Part shown: positions 32,845 to 40,151 of the stretch, piece after piece
Layout of the letters: the number at the start of each line of letters is the position of its first letter
Position numbering within the stretch: position 1 is the first letter of the stretch
Assembly (NCBI GenBank): GCA_016215025.1
Contig: JACRMI010000063.1
Span: 1-44,190, forward strand
Reading direction: 5' to 3'
From: Chloroflexota bacterium
Lineage (GTDB): Bacteria > Chloroflexota > Anaerolineae > UBA4142
Length of the DNA stretch: 44,190 nucleotides
Position numbers and translations under genes: made by a program
The notes under the pieces: model-generated
Database searches by the model: none
The model's input: only the letters and a program-made list of their open reading frames with translations
Told to the model about the DNA's origin: nothing

Positions 32845-34119
32845 CTATTTGACTTGAATTTTGACAACGTCTTTCGACCAAACACTGCTCGCCATGCCGG
32901 GCATCGCTGCGTTGAGTTTGCCGCCATCCGCAAAAGCGATCAAACAATCGGAACATTTTTTGACATCGGCTAGCGCGACTTCGGCGGCAAATCCGTCGGA
33001 CGAGGTCATGACGATTTTTGTCGCCGTGTCCTTAACCTTGGCGAGATCGAGCAACGCATTTAGGCGCACGCCTTCATAATCTTGCTTTCCGGTCTTGGGG
33101 TGTTCGAGATTCAGTTTGACGGGCTGCATTCCTTTGAGCGCAGCTATCGTTAGCATTTGCTCTTTATCGACCGCGCCCGTAATCGTTAGGGCGGCGCTGC
33201 CCGATGCCGAAGATGCTACTGGAGTCGGAGCGACTGTCGGTTTCGGTGCGTCGGTCGGCTTGGGCGCGGTCGCCGTTGGCGCTGTGGTCGTCATCGTTGC
33301 CGACAGCATCAAGTTGATCTTGGCAACGCGCCCTACCATCTCATTCGTTTTCAAATCCGAACCGACGAGGCGCAACGGAAAATTCTTTTCGTCGAGCGGA
33401 TTGTTGTTGACGAGATAAGCGACGAGAATATTGTTATTGCGATTGACGCGCGAACTGTCGAGCGCAACCTTGTAGCCATCGACCGCGACGACGTGGACTT
33501 GATACCCTTTATCGGCAACTTTTTGGTTGTAGGAGTTGTCGCCGTGCTTGATCTCATCGTCGACGCGTCCGGCGAGCATCCACAACGGCACGCCGCTCCA
33601 AACCTGGTTCTTTTCGTCCGTCCACGTTTTGCCGTGACACGAAGCGGCGGCGCATGATTGGAACGTACCGCGGTCCATGTCCTCCGTAATCGCGCCGCCT
33701 AACGGCAATTTCCATTCCTGTGCCAATGGTTTGACCGCGATTTGAGTGACCCACTTGACCGCCCAATGTCCATCGACCACTTGATTGTTCTTGGCGCTAA
33801 TGGCGACCAGCTTTAGCGTACCATCGGTCTCTACGTTCAGTGGCTTGCCTGCTTTTTCGTACGCGATGATGACGGTGAGCGAGTCATTGATCTTGATTTC
33901 GTCGCCGGTACCTGGGTCGTACTTGATAAAATCACCTTTGACGATTTGATCGTACGAAATCGTCATGGCATAACCGTCTTTCGCCGTTAGAGTGATCCCC
34001 GTCTCCGGCGTGAGTCCACCGACCACTTTCGTCAACGCTTCGACCGAAACGCCTTTGTATTGTTCGGGAGCCAGCCGTAATGCGCCCAGTGCTGCTCTTG
34101 ATGCCCGCCCAACCTTCAC
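32845..34119 (-). CDS. lipoprotein with three molybdopterin-oxidoreductase-fold domains, main part (frameshifted gene)
   Basis: 424 residues in this frame. Three domains resembling the sulfite-oxidase-type molybdopterin-binding fold: the first begins in the other frame and runs to about residue 155 here (YKGVSVEALTKVV, TAKDGYAMTISYDQ, KWVTQIAVK). The second (about 160-285) has CAAASCHGKTW and WSGVPLWMLAGRV. The third (about 315-424) has LTITGAVDKEQMLTI, YEGVRLNALLDLA and DVKKCSDCLIAF. A Thr/Pro-rich linker stands before the third. No clear cofactor Cys is seen in the first. It probably senses, scavenges or shuttles oxyanion or cofactor outside the cell, but this is inference. The first 14 residues of this frame are spurious. 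Confidence 0.7.
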   Translation of the reverse strand: MKVGRASRAALGALRLAPEQYKGVSVEALTKVVGGLTPETGITLTAKDGYAMTISYDQIVKGDFIKYDPGTGDEIKINDSLTVIIAYEKAGKPLNVETDGTLKLVAISAKNNQVVDGHWAVKWVTQIAVKPLAQEWKLPLGGAITEDMDRGTFQSCAAASCHGKTWTDEKNQVWSGVPLWMLAGRVDDEIKHGDNSYNQKVADKGYQVHVVAVDGYKVALDSSRVNRNNNILVAYLVNNNPLDEKNFPLRLVGSDLKTNEMVGRVAKINLMLSATMTTTAPTATAPKPTDAPKPTVAPTPVASSASGSAALTITGAVDKEQMLTIAALKGMQPVKLNLEHPKTGKQDYEGVRLNALLDLAKVKDTATKIVMTSSDGFAAEVALADVKKCSDCLIAFADGGKLNAAMPGMASSVWSKDVVKIQVK

Positions 34120-34348
34120 TCGCAGGGAGCGCTTTCACTTCATCTAATGTCAACGATTTGGAACTCGTCAGACCATCGAGCTTGAGCACGATTGGTGCAG
34201 CAGTGGGTGCTGTGGTGGGAGTAGGTACCGGTGCTTGAGCGGGAACTGCGGTTGGGGCAATCGTCGGAACCGGGGAGGGTGATGCAACACAAGACGCAAG
34301 AGCAAAAATGACGAACGCAATAAGTAAGAGGGGAATAAACTGTTTCAT
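34072..34348 (-). CDS. 5' part of the triple-domain lipoprotein (before frameshift)
   Basis: Start ATG at 34348 with GGAGG 9 nt upstream. Signal peptide MKQFIPLLLIAFVIFALASC with lipobox Cys 20, a Pro/Thr linker, then the first domain opening KLDGLTSSKSLTLDEVKALP...TGRITA. The frame is lost at 34069-34076, where AGCC stands twice in tandem (plus strand). Removing one copy gives GRITAPEQYKGVSVEAL, a smooth join into the main part. The repaired protein would be 499 residues. Confidence 0.75.
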
Positions 34349-34499
34349 GCTAAATTGCCTCCGATAGATGGTTTGGGTTTGCACTCGTCTATGCGTGCGA
34401 TTTCAATAGTTTCCAGTCATGCGCCCATCATCAGGGCATCTTAGCCAGGTTCAGCAAACTAGCTCGACCTGTTATCTTTGCGAATTCAACATTTAAACC
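34349..34499 (-). other. leader region of the triple-domain lipoprotein
   Basis: About 150 nt between the PadR-PBP stop and the lipoprotein start. It contains GCCC / GGGC (34423-34437) and AGGT/ACCT-type pairings, so the leader may fold, but I cannot match it to a known riboswitch such as the Moco motif. No good promoter is visible. Confidence 0.35.
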
Positions 34500-35732
34500 T
34501 CATCTTATGCGTGCAATTACTTTGCCGCTCTTGCTGAGGTCATACCCGGCGAGATTCTCTGCCGTTTGACGAAATTCTTTGCTGTGCAATTTGGAAAGCA
34601 TTTGTTCGATGCGCGGCGATTCCAATTCGTCGCGTGGAATAATCAAATCGTAGCGTTCATCGCCTAGCGGAATAAAATCGAGATTCCAAGTGACGGCCGT
34701 CGCGCGTAACCCAGGTCCCACGTCGGCAGCGCCGGTCGAAATGGCTGCACCCACTGCATCGTGTGTAGCAACCGCATGATTCCAATCGACAATCTTTTGC
34801 GGATCGATGTGAGCTGCGCGCAATTTGCTGTGCAGCAACAAACGCGTGCCGGTACCTTTCGCCCGATTGATGAATCGAATATCGCGGCGCGTGAGATCGC
34901 GCAGGTTGCGAATCTTCTTCGGATTATCGCGCGCGATCATCAAGCCGTTCTCACGAAACGCCAGATTCACGAGAACGATATCGTCTTCCGGCATGAGATG
35001 CTTGATAAAGGGAATGTTATATTCGCCCGTTTCGGCGTCGAGAAGATGGACACCCGCAATGTCCGCTTGATGCTGTGCGATCGCAAGCAATCCGCCGAGA
35101 CTACCAACTGGATTGGCGGAGGTACGCATTAGTTGTGCAAGTCGAGCGAGAAGAGGATCATCGCTGCCGGTGATGACGAGCGCAGCCGTGCGTCGAGCTT
35201 TTTTTCGACTGCTCGGCTTGGAAGCAATCGCATCGACCAGATCGAGCGCGGCGAGCGACGCTTCACTTTCGCGCAAGGCTGCATGAGCGATGACGAGTCG
35301 GCTCGCGTCACCGGCATCCTTGGCAATTCGATGGGCGTCGGCGTGGCGCGCGTGTTCGTCCTCAAATGCACGCCGCTGTGATTCGATCAAATGCGAGGTC
35401 GATATGCCGCACTCGGTTGCGAGCCGCACCTTGACGAAAAATTCCGCACGGTCGCGAGCTGGCTCCGCGAGCCATTCTTCTAACGCGCGCCGACCGCTCG
35501 ACGTGAGCGAATAGACTTTGCGATCGGGTCCCGCTTCGCCGCGTTCCACGCGCGCCTCGGCCCAGCCCGCTTGCGTCATCTTCGCGAGCGAGCGATAAAG
35601 CTGGGCAAAGTCGATCTGCCAGTACGGCGCAAATTCTTGATCGACGATACGTTTCAACTGATAACCGTAGCGCTCGCCCGGAACGAGCAGACCCAAGAGG
35701 GCATGAGTGGGGGAAATCGATTGTTTCGCCAT
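34500..35732 (-). CDS. PadR-type HTH fused to a periplasmic-binding-protein-like sensor domain
   Basis: 410 residues. N-terminal PadR winged helix (1-90): ISPTHALLGLLVPGERYGYQL, FAQLYRSLAKMTQAGW, DRKVYSLTSSGRRALEEWL; then the PadR C-terminal helices (95-165). From about 183 a PBP-like domain of the kind found in ModE/MolR-style molybdate regulators: ALVITGSDDPLLARLA, PVGSLGGLLAI, FINRAKGTGTRLLLH (289-301), GAAISTGAADVGPG (328-341). This suggests a cytosolic oxyanion or cofactor sensor controlling the genes downstream. The usual partner of this sensor domain is a LysR/ModE-type HTH; a PadR head is unusual. The start at 35732 is set by the PadR beginning; the longer frame crosses the promoter. 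Confidence 0.88.
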   Translation of the reverse strand: MAKQSISPTHALLGLLVPGERYGYQLKRIVDQEFAPYWQIDFAQLYRSLAKMTQAGWAEARVERGEAGPDRKVYSLTSSGRRALEEWLAEPARDRAEFFVKVRLATECGISTSHLIESQRRAFEDEHARHADAHRIAKDAGDASRLVIAHAALRESEASLAALDLVDAIASKPSSRKKARRTAALVITGSDDPLLARLAQLMRTSANPVGSLGGLLAIAQHQADIAGVHLLDAETGEYNIPFIKHLMPEDDIVLVNLAFRENGLMIARDNPKKIRNLRDLTRRDIRFINRAKGTGTRLLLHSKLRAAHIDPQKIVDWNHAVATHDAVGAAISTGAADVGPGLRATAVTWNLDFIPLGDERYDLIIPRDELESPRIEQMLSKLHSKEFRQTAENLAGYDLSKSGKVIARIR

Positions 35733-35777
35733 AGTATATGCTATACATATAGTATCCCGATTGCGGCGATTTGTCAA
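35731..35777 (-). promoter_or_regulatory. promoter and PadR-like operator of the PadR-PBP gene
   Basis: Minus strand: TTGACA (35772-35777), 17-nt spacer, TACTAT (35749-35754). The inverted repeat ATAGTATATG-CTATA-CATATAGTAT (35731-35755, one mismatch) covers the -10 and reaches the start codon. This is the type of AT-rich dyad PadR regulators bind, so autoregulation is likely. No ribosome site is present and the leader would be only about 10 nt, so translation may be near-leaderless. Confidence 0.75.
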
Positions 35778-35788
35778 AAGCCGGAAGA

Positions 35789-35820
35789 TGTGCGACGCAC
35801 CTCCAAAGGTGCGTCGCACA
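35789..35820. repeat. palindrome TGTGCGACGCACCT / AGGTGCGTCGCACA
   Basis: 14-bp perfect stem with loop CCAA upstream of the PadR-PBP promoter. A related hairpin stands at 43475-43509. Confidence 0.8.
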
Positions 35821-35843
35821 TTCGATCCGCACAATCCAACCGA

Positions 35844-35982
35844 CTGGTGATTACTCATAACTGTCATTTCGAGCGAAGCGAGAAATCTCCCTCCACGAAA
35901 GCAAGATTTCTCGTCGCAACGCCATCAAAGATGGCGCAAACGCTCCTCGAAATGACATAACCGGCTTTTAGGTAATCACCAG
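35844..35982. repeat. TGTCA...TGACA palindromic repeat, copy E, with outer arms
   Basis: Core 35862-35957 (TGTCATTTCGAGCGAAGCGAG ... CTCGAAATGACA). Outside it, CTGGTGATTAC (35844-35854) and GTAATCACCAG (35972-35982) form a further 11-bp inverted repeat, so the whole 139-nt unit has nested terminal repeats like a miniature transposable element. Confidence 0.8.
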
Positions 35983-35992
35983 CAACCGACGA

Positions 35993-36021
35993 TTGACGAG
36001 TCCGTTTACGTCGCTTATAAT
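35993..36021 (+). promoter_or_regulatory. promoter of the MFS transporter gene
   Basis: TTGACG (35993-35998), 17-nt spacer, TATAAT (36016-36021), 44 nt before the ATG. Confidence 0.8.
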
Positions 36022-36065
36022 CGCACGGGATCAAAAACAAACCGTCGCAAGACGTGAAGGAATAG

Positions 36066-37268
36066 ATGGAAACCTCTCTCGTCAAAGCCCAATCGCGTTT
36101 TGGTTTATGGATCGTGTACGCGATTGTCTTCATATCGTTTTTGGATTATCAATCCTCGTTGCCAATTATCTCGCCGTACGCCAAATCGCTGGGCGCATCC
36201 ATTGCGCTCGTCGGCGTGATTGTCGGCGCATACTCGGCGCTTAATTTGATCGGCAATCTGGGTGCGGGGTACTGGATCGATCGGGCAGGTCGTAAGCTGC
36301 CCCTGGTCATGGGTTTGACTGTTGTCGGCATCGCGCTACTCTTCTATCCCATCGTGCGCGACGCCTATACGTTGTTGGCGCTGCGTGCGATTCATGGATT
36401 GGGTGCAGCGCTGATATCCCCCGCCTCCCTCGCCTACATTGGCGATGCTGCGGCACAGGGCGGGCGCGGACGCGCCATGGCGTTGTACGGTTCCGCTATC
36501 GGACTCACGTCAGTGTTGGGACCGCCCTTCGCGGGAGCGATTCGTGATCGATTCGGTTACGGCGCGGTGTTTATCATACTCGCGGCGATGATGTTCGTCA
36601 TCGCTGTGTGCGCTATGCTCTTGCTGGGTGAAAGTTCACAACGCGAAAACCAGTCGTCCGCAAACCCCTTGCGCTTGTTACGCAATCGGCGACTCGTCAT
36701 GGCGTACACGTCTGCGTTTTGTTTGTTATTCTCGCTTGGCACACTCATCGTCTTTTTGCCGCTCATCGGTCAAACCATGAATGTCACCTCGGCGCGGGTG
36801 GGATTTTGGTTCGCGAGTTTTGGCGTTGCGGCGGTGTTTATCCAACTCGCGCTGGGACGACTCTCGGACCGCATTGGTCGCGAGCCAGTCATGGGGATGG
36901 GTCTAGCGTTGATCGCCATCGCGCTCTTCGTTTTGCCGATGACGCCCGATTGGGAGACCACCATTACCATTATGGCGCTGTATGGCTTTGGCTTTGGCAT
37001 GTTGTTCCCCGCCATGACGGCGCTGCTGGCTGACGAGACCGATGTGTCATCGCGCGGGACCGCATCGGGAATTTATACAGCCGTGTATTCGCTCGGTGCG
37101 GCGCTTGGCACTGGGTCGGCGGGTGTGTTGGTGTGGCTGCAACAGAGCGCGCAGATTCATCCTTTCCAAGTTGCGGCGGGGATTGTGATGCTGGGACTGG
37201 CGTGGGTGATCGCAGGCGGATGGTATTCAACGAGAATTGGATTTCGAGAAAATGCAAAAACAAAGTGA
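36066..37268 (+). CDS. MFS transporter
   Basis: 400 residues, 12 predicted membrane segments. Major facilitator pattern: GYWIDRAGRKLPLVMGL in the loop between segments 2 and 3 (the GxxxDRxGRR motif), GLGAALISPASLAYIGDAA, the antiporter-type motif GSAIGLTSVLGPPFAGAIRDRFGYG, and GRLSDRIGREPVMG in the second half. Probably a drug or metabolite exporter; substrate unknown. GAAGGA precedes the ATG. Its last 17 bases overlap the start of the duplicated M20 fragment, so MFS and M20 genes were probably once one operon. Confidence 0.9.
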   Translation: METSLVKAQSRFGLWIVYAIVFISFLDYQSSLPIISPYAKSLGASIALVGVIVGAYSALNLIGNLGAGYWIDRAGRKLPLVMGLTVVGIALLFYPIVRDAYTLLALRAIHGLGAALISPASLAYIGDAAAQGGRGRAMALYGSAIGLTSVLGPPFAGAIRDRFGYGAVFIILAAMMFVIAVCAMLLLGESSQRENQSSANPLRLLRNRRLVMAYTSAFCLLFSLGTLIVFLPLIGQTMNVTSARVGFWFASFGVAAVFIQLALGRLSDRIGREPVMGMGLALIAIALFVLPMTPDWETTITIMALYGFGFGMLFPAMTALLADETDVSSRGTASGIYTAVYSLGAALGTGSAGVLVWLQQSAQIHPFQVAAGIVMLGLAWVIAGGWYSTRIGFRENAKTK

Positions 37269-37558
37269 AAACATTCGTTCCCATGTCGCGCAACATCGCG
37301 ACGCGATTATTTCATTCCTCGGCGACATCGTCGCCATTCCCAGCTACGACTCGAACATCGAGCGTCAAAGTACTTGACGCTCGGCGGTTAGAAACCGCGC
37401 CCACGAATGCACAAAATCGCCCTACGGCGATTGGAGGTCTAACCTGCGAAGGCAGGTTTCGTGCATTCGTTGCTGCGAATTCCATTCGCCCGCACAAAAC
37501 ATTGACGCGCACCTTCGAATATCGGCGAGGTTGCCGCGCGCGTCGAATCGTTGTAAAA
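37252..37558 (+). pseudogene. duplicated 5' fragment of the M20 peptidase gene, interrupted by an inserted element
   Basis: It reads MQKQSENIRSHVAQHRDAII...IVAIPSYDSNI, nearly the same as the start of the intact M20 gene at 38149 (RVAQHRDAIISFLRDIVAIPSYDSNI). The homology is broken by about 150 nt of structured insert and resumes at 37516 with SNIGEVAARVES before a TAA (intact gene: SNIREVAARVERE). The sequence TCGAAYATCG flanks the insert on both sides, like a target duplication. Confidence 0.85.
37366..37515. mobile_element. cloverleaf-like inserted repeat element
   Basis: About 150 nt between the two halves of the M20 fragment. Hairpins in order: AGCGTCAA / TTGACGCT; GGCGGTT / AACCGC; then a long stem ACGAATGCAC / GTGCATTCGT enclosing AATCGCC / GGCGATT and AACCTGC / GCAGGTT. 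No protein is encoded. It looks like a small non-autonomous palindromic element. Confidence 0.7.
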
Positions 37559-37604
37559 TAATCCTGCGTCAAAGAACTCGACAACGAAAAGAGCTTGATG
37601 AATC

Positions 37605-37865
37605 ATGCCTGAAATCAGCCGCTTCTTTGGTCTCATTATCTCGATGTATCACGACGATCACTTGCCACCGCATTTTCACGTTAAATATGCAGAACATCGA
37701 GCGCAAATTCACATCGAAACTATGGAGATCATCGAAGGCAAAGTTCCTAACCGTGTTTTGGCGTCGACACTGGAATGGGCAGCGCTCCATCGCGCCGAAC
37801 GAAGAGCAAATTGGGAACGCGCCCAAGCCGATTTACCGCCTATGAAGATTGAGCCGTTGGATTAA
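37605..37865 (+). CDS. DUF4160 protein
   Basis: 86 residues. DUF4160 pattern: MPEISRFFGLIISMYHDDHLPPHFHVKYAEHRAQI, where PPHFHV is the hallmark, then GKVPNRVLASTLEWAALHRAE. These small proteins are usually found beside DUF2442, as here (17 nt apart), and the pair is treated as toxin-antitoxin-like without proven activity. Both lie between the broken and the intact copies of the M20 start. Confidence 0.9.
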   Translation: MPEISRFFGLIISMYHDDHLPPHFHVKYAEHRAQIHIETMEIIEGKVPNRVLASTLEWAALHRAERRANWERAQADLPPMKIEPLD

Positions 37866-37882
37866 TAGAAAGGACAAATCCG

Positions 37883-38152
37883 ATGATTCTCGTTCGATCC
37901 GTCAAGCCCTTGAAGGAATTCACAGTTTGGTGCGAATTCTCCAAGGGGGAACAAAAAACGATTGACCTCGAACCCTTGCTGCATGGTCCCATTTTTGAGC
38001 CGCTCCGAAAAGACCAACAACTGTTTCGCAGCGTCCATGTAGACGAGGAGTTGGGTACAATTGTTTGGGACAATGGAGCGGACATTGACCCCGAAGTGCT
38101 TTATGGGACTCATCTGCCGGCATGGATGGAAAAAGAAAAGATGTCGGCATGA
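37883..38152 (+). CDS. DUF2442 protein
   Basis: 89 residues. DUF2442 pattern: LVRSVKPLKEFTVWCEFSKGEQKTIDLEPLL, IFEPLRKDQQLFRSVHVDEELGTIVWDNGADIDPEVLY. AAAGGA precedes the ATG. Its stop overlaps the M20 start (ATGA), so the M20 gene is now translationally coupled to this pair. Confidence 0.9.
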   Translation: MILVRSVKPLKEFTVWCEFSKGEQKTIDLEPLLHGPIFEPLRKDQQLFRSVHVDEELGTIVWDNGADIDPEVLYGTHLPAWMEKEKMSA

Positions 38153-39330
38153 CAGATGGCATTCGTAATCGCGTCGCGCAACATCGCGACGCGATTATTT
38201 CTTTCCTCCGCGACATCGTCGCCATTCCCAGCTACGACTCGAATATCCGCGAGGTCGCCGCGCGCGTTGAACGCGAATTGCGCGCGCTTGGTTTTTCCGA
38301 TATTCACTACGCGCCGTACGGTGACATTGTCGCCAAAATCGGCAACGGCAATCGAATACTTCTCTACGATTCGCACCTCGACACGGTGGGCGTGGGCGAT
38401 GAGACGGAATGGAAACACGGCGCGTTTAGCGGCGTTATTGAAAATGGTTTGATGTACGGCAGAGGCACCGTCGACGAAAAGGGTTCGACGCCGCCGATGA
38501 TTTACGGACTGAAAACCGCGCACGATTGGGGATTGCTCGACGCACACAGCGTCACCGCGTACTATTTCGGCTCTATTGAGGAATGGTGCGAGGGTTTGTC
38601 AGCGCAAGTGTTCGTGGAAGAGGAAAAAGTGAAACCCGATTTCGTCGTCATCGGCGAGCCGACGAACAATCGCGTGGTGCGCGGACACAAGGGGCGCATC
38701 GAGTTTCGCGTGACGGCAAAGGGGCGCAGCGCGCACGGCGCATCGCATTGGCTCGGCGACAACGCGCTCTACAAAATGCAAGACGTGCTCCGCGCGATTC
38801 CTGTGCTCGATGCGCGTTTGCCGAACGATCCCTTCCTCGGCCGCGGGTCGATTGTCGCAACACATATCGACGTGCGCGCGGGTTCACTCAACGTCGTACC
38901 GGACCGATGTTCGATTGTATTGGATCGCCGGCTCACGTTCGGCGAAACGGCTGAGCAAGCGATGGTCCAAGTCCGCGAGTTGTTGCCATCGAACGATTTC
39001 GAAATCGAAATTTTGCGATACACTCAACCATCGTATAATGGCTATGTGCGCGAACACGAGCAAATCTTTCCCGTGTGGACATTCGAAGAATCGCATCCGC
39101 TCGTGCGCGCCGCCATCGAAACCTCGCGCGCGCTTGGCCTGGACACGACGACGGGCAAATGGAATTTTTCGACGAACGGCGCGTACTGGGCTGGCACAGC
39201 GAACATTCCGTCCGTGGGCTTTGGTCCCGGCGAGGAAGAGGTCGTGCATATGATCGACGAACATATTCGCATCGATGATGTCGTGCGCGCGACGGAATGG
39301 TATGCGCTGTTACCAACCATGATCAAATGA
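38149..39330 (+). CDS. M20 family metallo-hydrolase, YgeY-like
   Basis: 393 residues. Zinc-dependent peptidase/deacylase of the M20 family. Metal and catalytic residues visible: DSHLDTVG (first His and Asp), GRGTVDEKGS (bridging Asp), SIEEWCEG (catalytic Glu-Glu), IGEPT and SVGFGPGEEEVVHMIDEHI (last His). The pattern resembles YgeY, a hydrolase found with selenium-dependent purine/hydantoin pathways, though no selenium genes are seen here. The start at 38149 uses the ATGA overlap and matches the duplicated fragment; the frame is open nine codons further up. Confidence 0.9.
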   Translation: MTDGIRNRVAQHRDAIISFLRDIVAIPSYDSNIREVAARVERELRALGFSDIHYAPYGDIVAKIGNGNRILLYDSHLDTVGVGDETEWKHGAFSGVIENGLMYGRGTVDEKGSTPPMIYGLKTAHDWGLLDAHSVTAYYFGSIEEWCEGLSAQVFVEEEKVKPDFVVIGEPTNNRVVRGHKGRIEFRVTAKGRSAHGASHWLGDNALYKMQDVLRAIPVLDARLPNDPFLGRGSIVATHIDVRAGSLNVVPDRCSIVLDRRLTFGETAEQAMVQVRELLPSNDFEIEILRYTQPSYNGYVREHEQIFPVWTFEESHPLVRAAIETSRALGLDTTTGKWNFSTNGAYWAGTANIPSVGFGPGEEEVVHMIDEHIRIDDVVRATEWYALLPTMIK

Positions 39331-39418
39331 CAATTGGACGTTGGAAGTTGGAGGTTGGAAATTAGAAAGCGTCTTAATCAATTGTCCAATTTCTAACTTC
39401 CAATTTCTAACATCTAAT
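39331..39418. repeat. word-iterated hairpin (TTGGAAG words)
   Basis: TTGGACGTTGGAAGTTGGAGGTTGG-type words with a 7-nt period, followed by the inverse CCAATTTCTAACTTCCAATTTC. It separates the M20 and response-regulator genes. Confidence 0.75.
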
Positions 39419-39464
39419 CCCAAATTGACACACGATTGACACACATTCGCGTTATCATAGAGCC

Positions 39465-40151
39465 ATGAGCCGAATCCTCGTTGTGGACGACGAGCCGTCG
39501 ATTGTCGATGTGCTCACCTACAATTTGACCAAAGCCGGTTATCAAACGCTGATCGCGCGCGATGGCGAGCAAGCGTTGAAGCTCGCACGCGCCGAGCATC
39601 CCGATTTGGTGATTCTCGATCTGATGCTCCCTGGGATCGATGGGCTGGAAGTTTGCCGCGCCATCCGCAAAGGCAACAATTTGCCGATCATCATGCTCAC
39701 GGCGAAAGACGAAGAGATCGATCGCGTCGTCGGTTTGGAGATGGGCGCAGATGATTACGTCGTCAAGCCGTTCAGCGTGCGCGAGTTGATGGCGCGCGTC
39801 AAAACCGTTTTGCGGCGGACGCAAACTAAATCGACCGATGCAGCATCGATCTTGCAAGTGGGCGATTTGCGATTAGATGTTGCGCGTCGTCAAACAGCAT
39901 GGCGCGGCGCGGAGTTCGATCTTACATCGATTCAATTCGAACTGTTGCGCGTGTTGATGCAGAATCCTGGTCGCGTTTTTTCGCGCGAGGAATTGCTCAA
40001 TCAAGTCTGGGGCTATGATTATTACGGCGACACGCGCGCCGTCGATTCGACGATCAAACGCTTGCGCGCACGTCTCCGCGAAGCGACTGCCAATCCCGAC
40101 CTGATCGCGACTGTGCGCGACGCGGGTTATAAATTGAACGACGATGCTTAG
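39465..40151 (+). CDS. OmpR/PhoB-family response regulator
   Basis: 228 residues. Receiver domain with ILVVDDEPSIVD (acidic pocket), phospho-Asp 52 in VILDLMLPG, LTAKDEE and DYVVKPFSVREL. C-terminal winged helix of the OmpR type (about 130-228): DLTSIQFELLRVLMQNPGRVFSREELLNQVWGYDYYGDTRAVDSTIKRLR. It overlaps its kinase gene by 8 nt. With a PstS-like gene downstream, a PhoB-type phosphate role is plausible but unproven; no Pho box was recognised. Confidence 0.93.
   Translation: MSRILVVDDEPSIVDVLTYNLTKAGYQTLIARDGEQALKLARAEHPDLVILDLMLPGIDGLEVCRAIRKGNNLPIIMLTAKDEEIDRVVGLEMGADDYVVKPFSVRELMARVKTVLRRTQTKSTDAASILQVGDLRLDVARRQTAWRGAEFDLTSIQFELLRVLMQNPGRVFSREELLNQVWGYDYYGDTRAVDSTIKRLRARLREATANPDLIATVRDAGYKLNDDA

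Noticed and set aside
34349..34499. Molybdenum-cofactor (Moco) riboswitch in the lipoprotein leader
   Set aside because: The place is right and small stems exist, but I could not match the known Moco motif layout by eye. A covariance-model search (Rfam RF01055) would decide.
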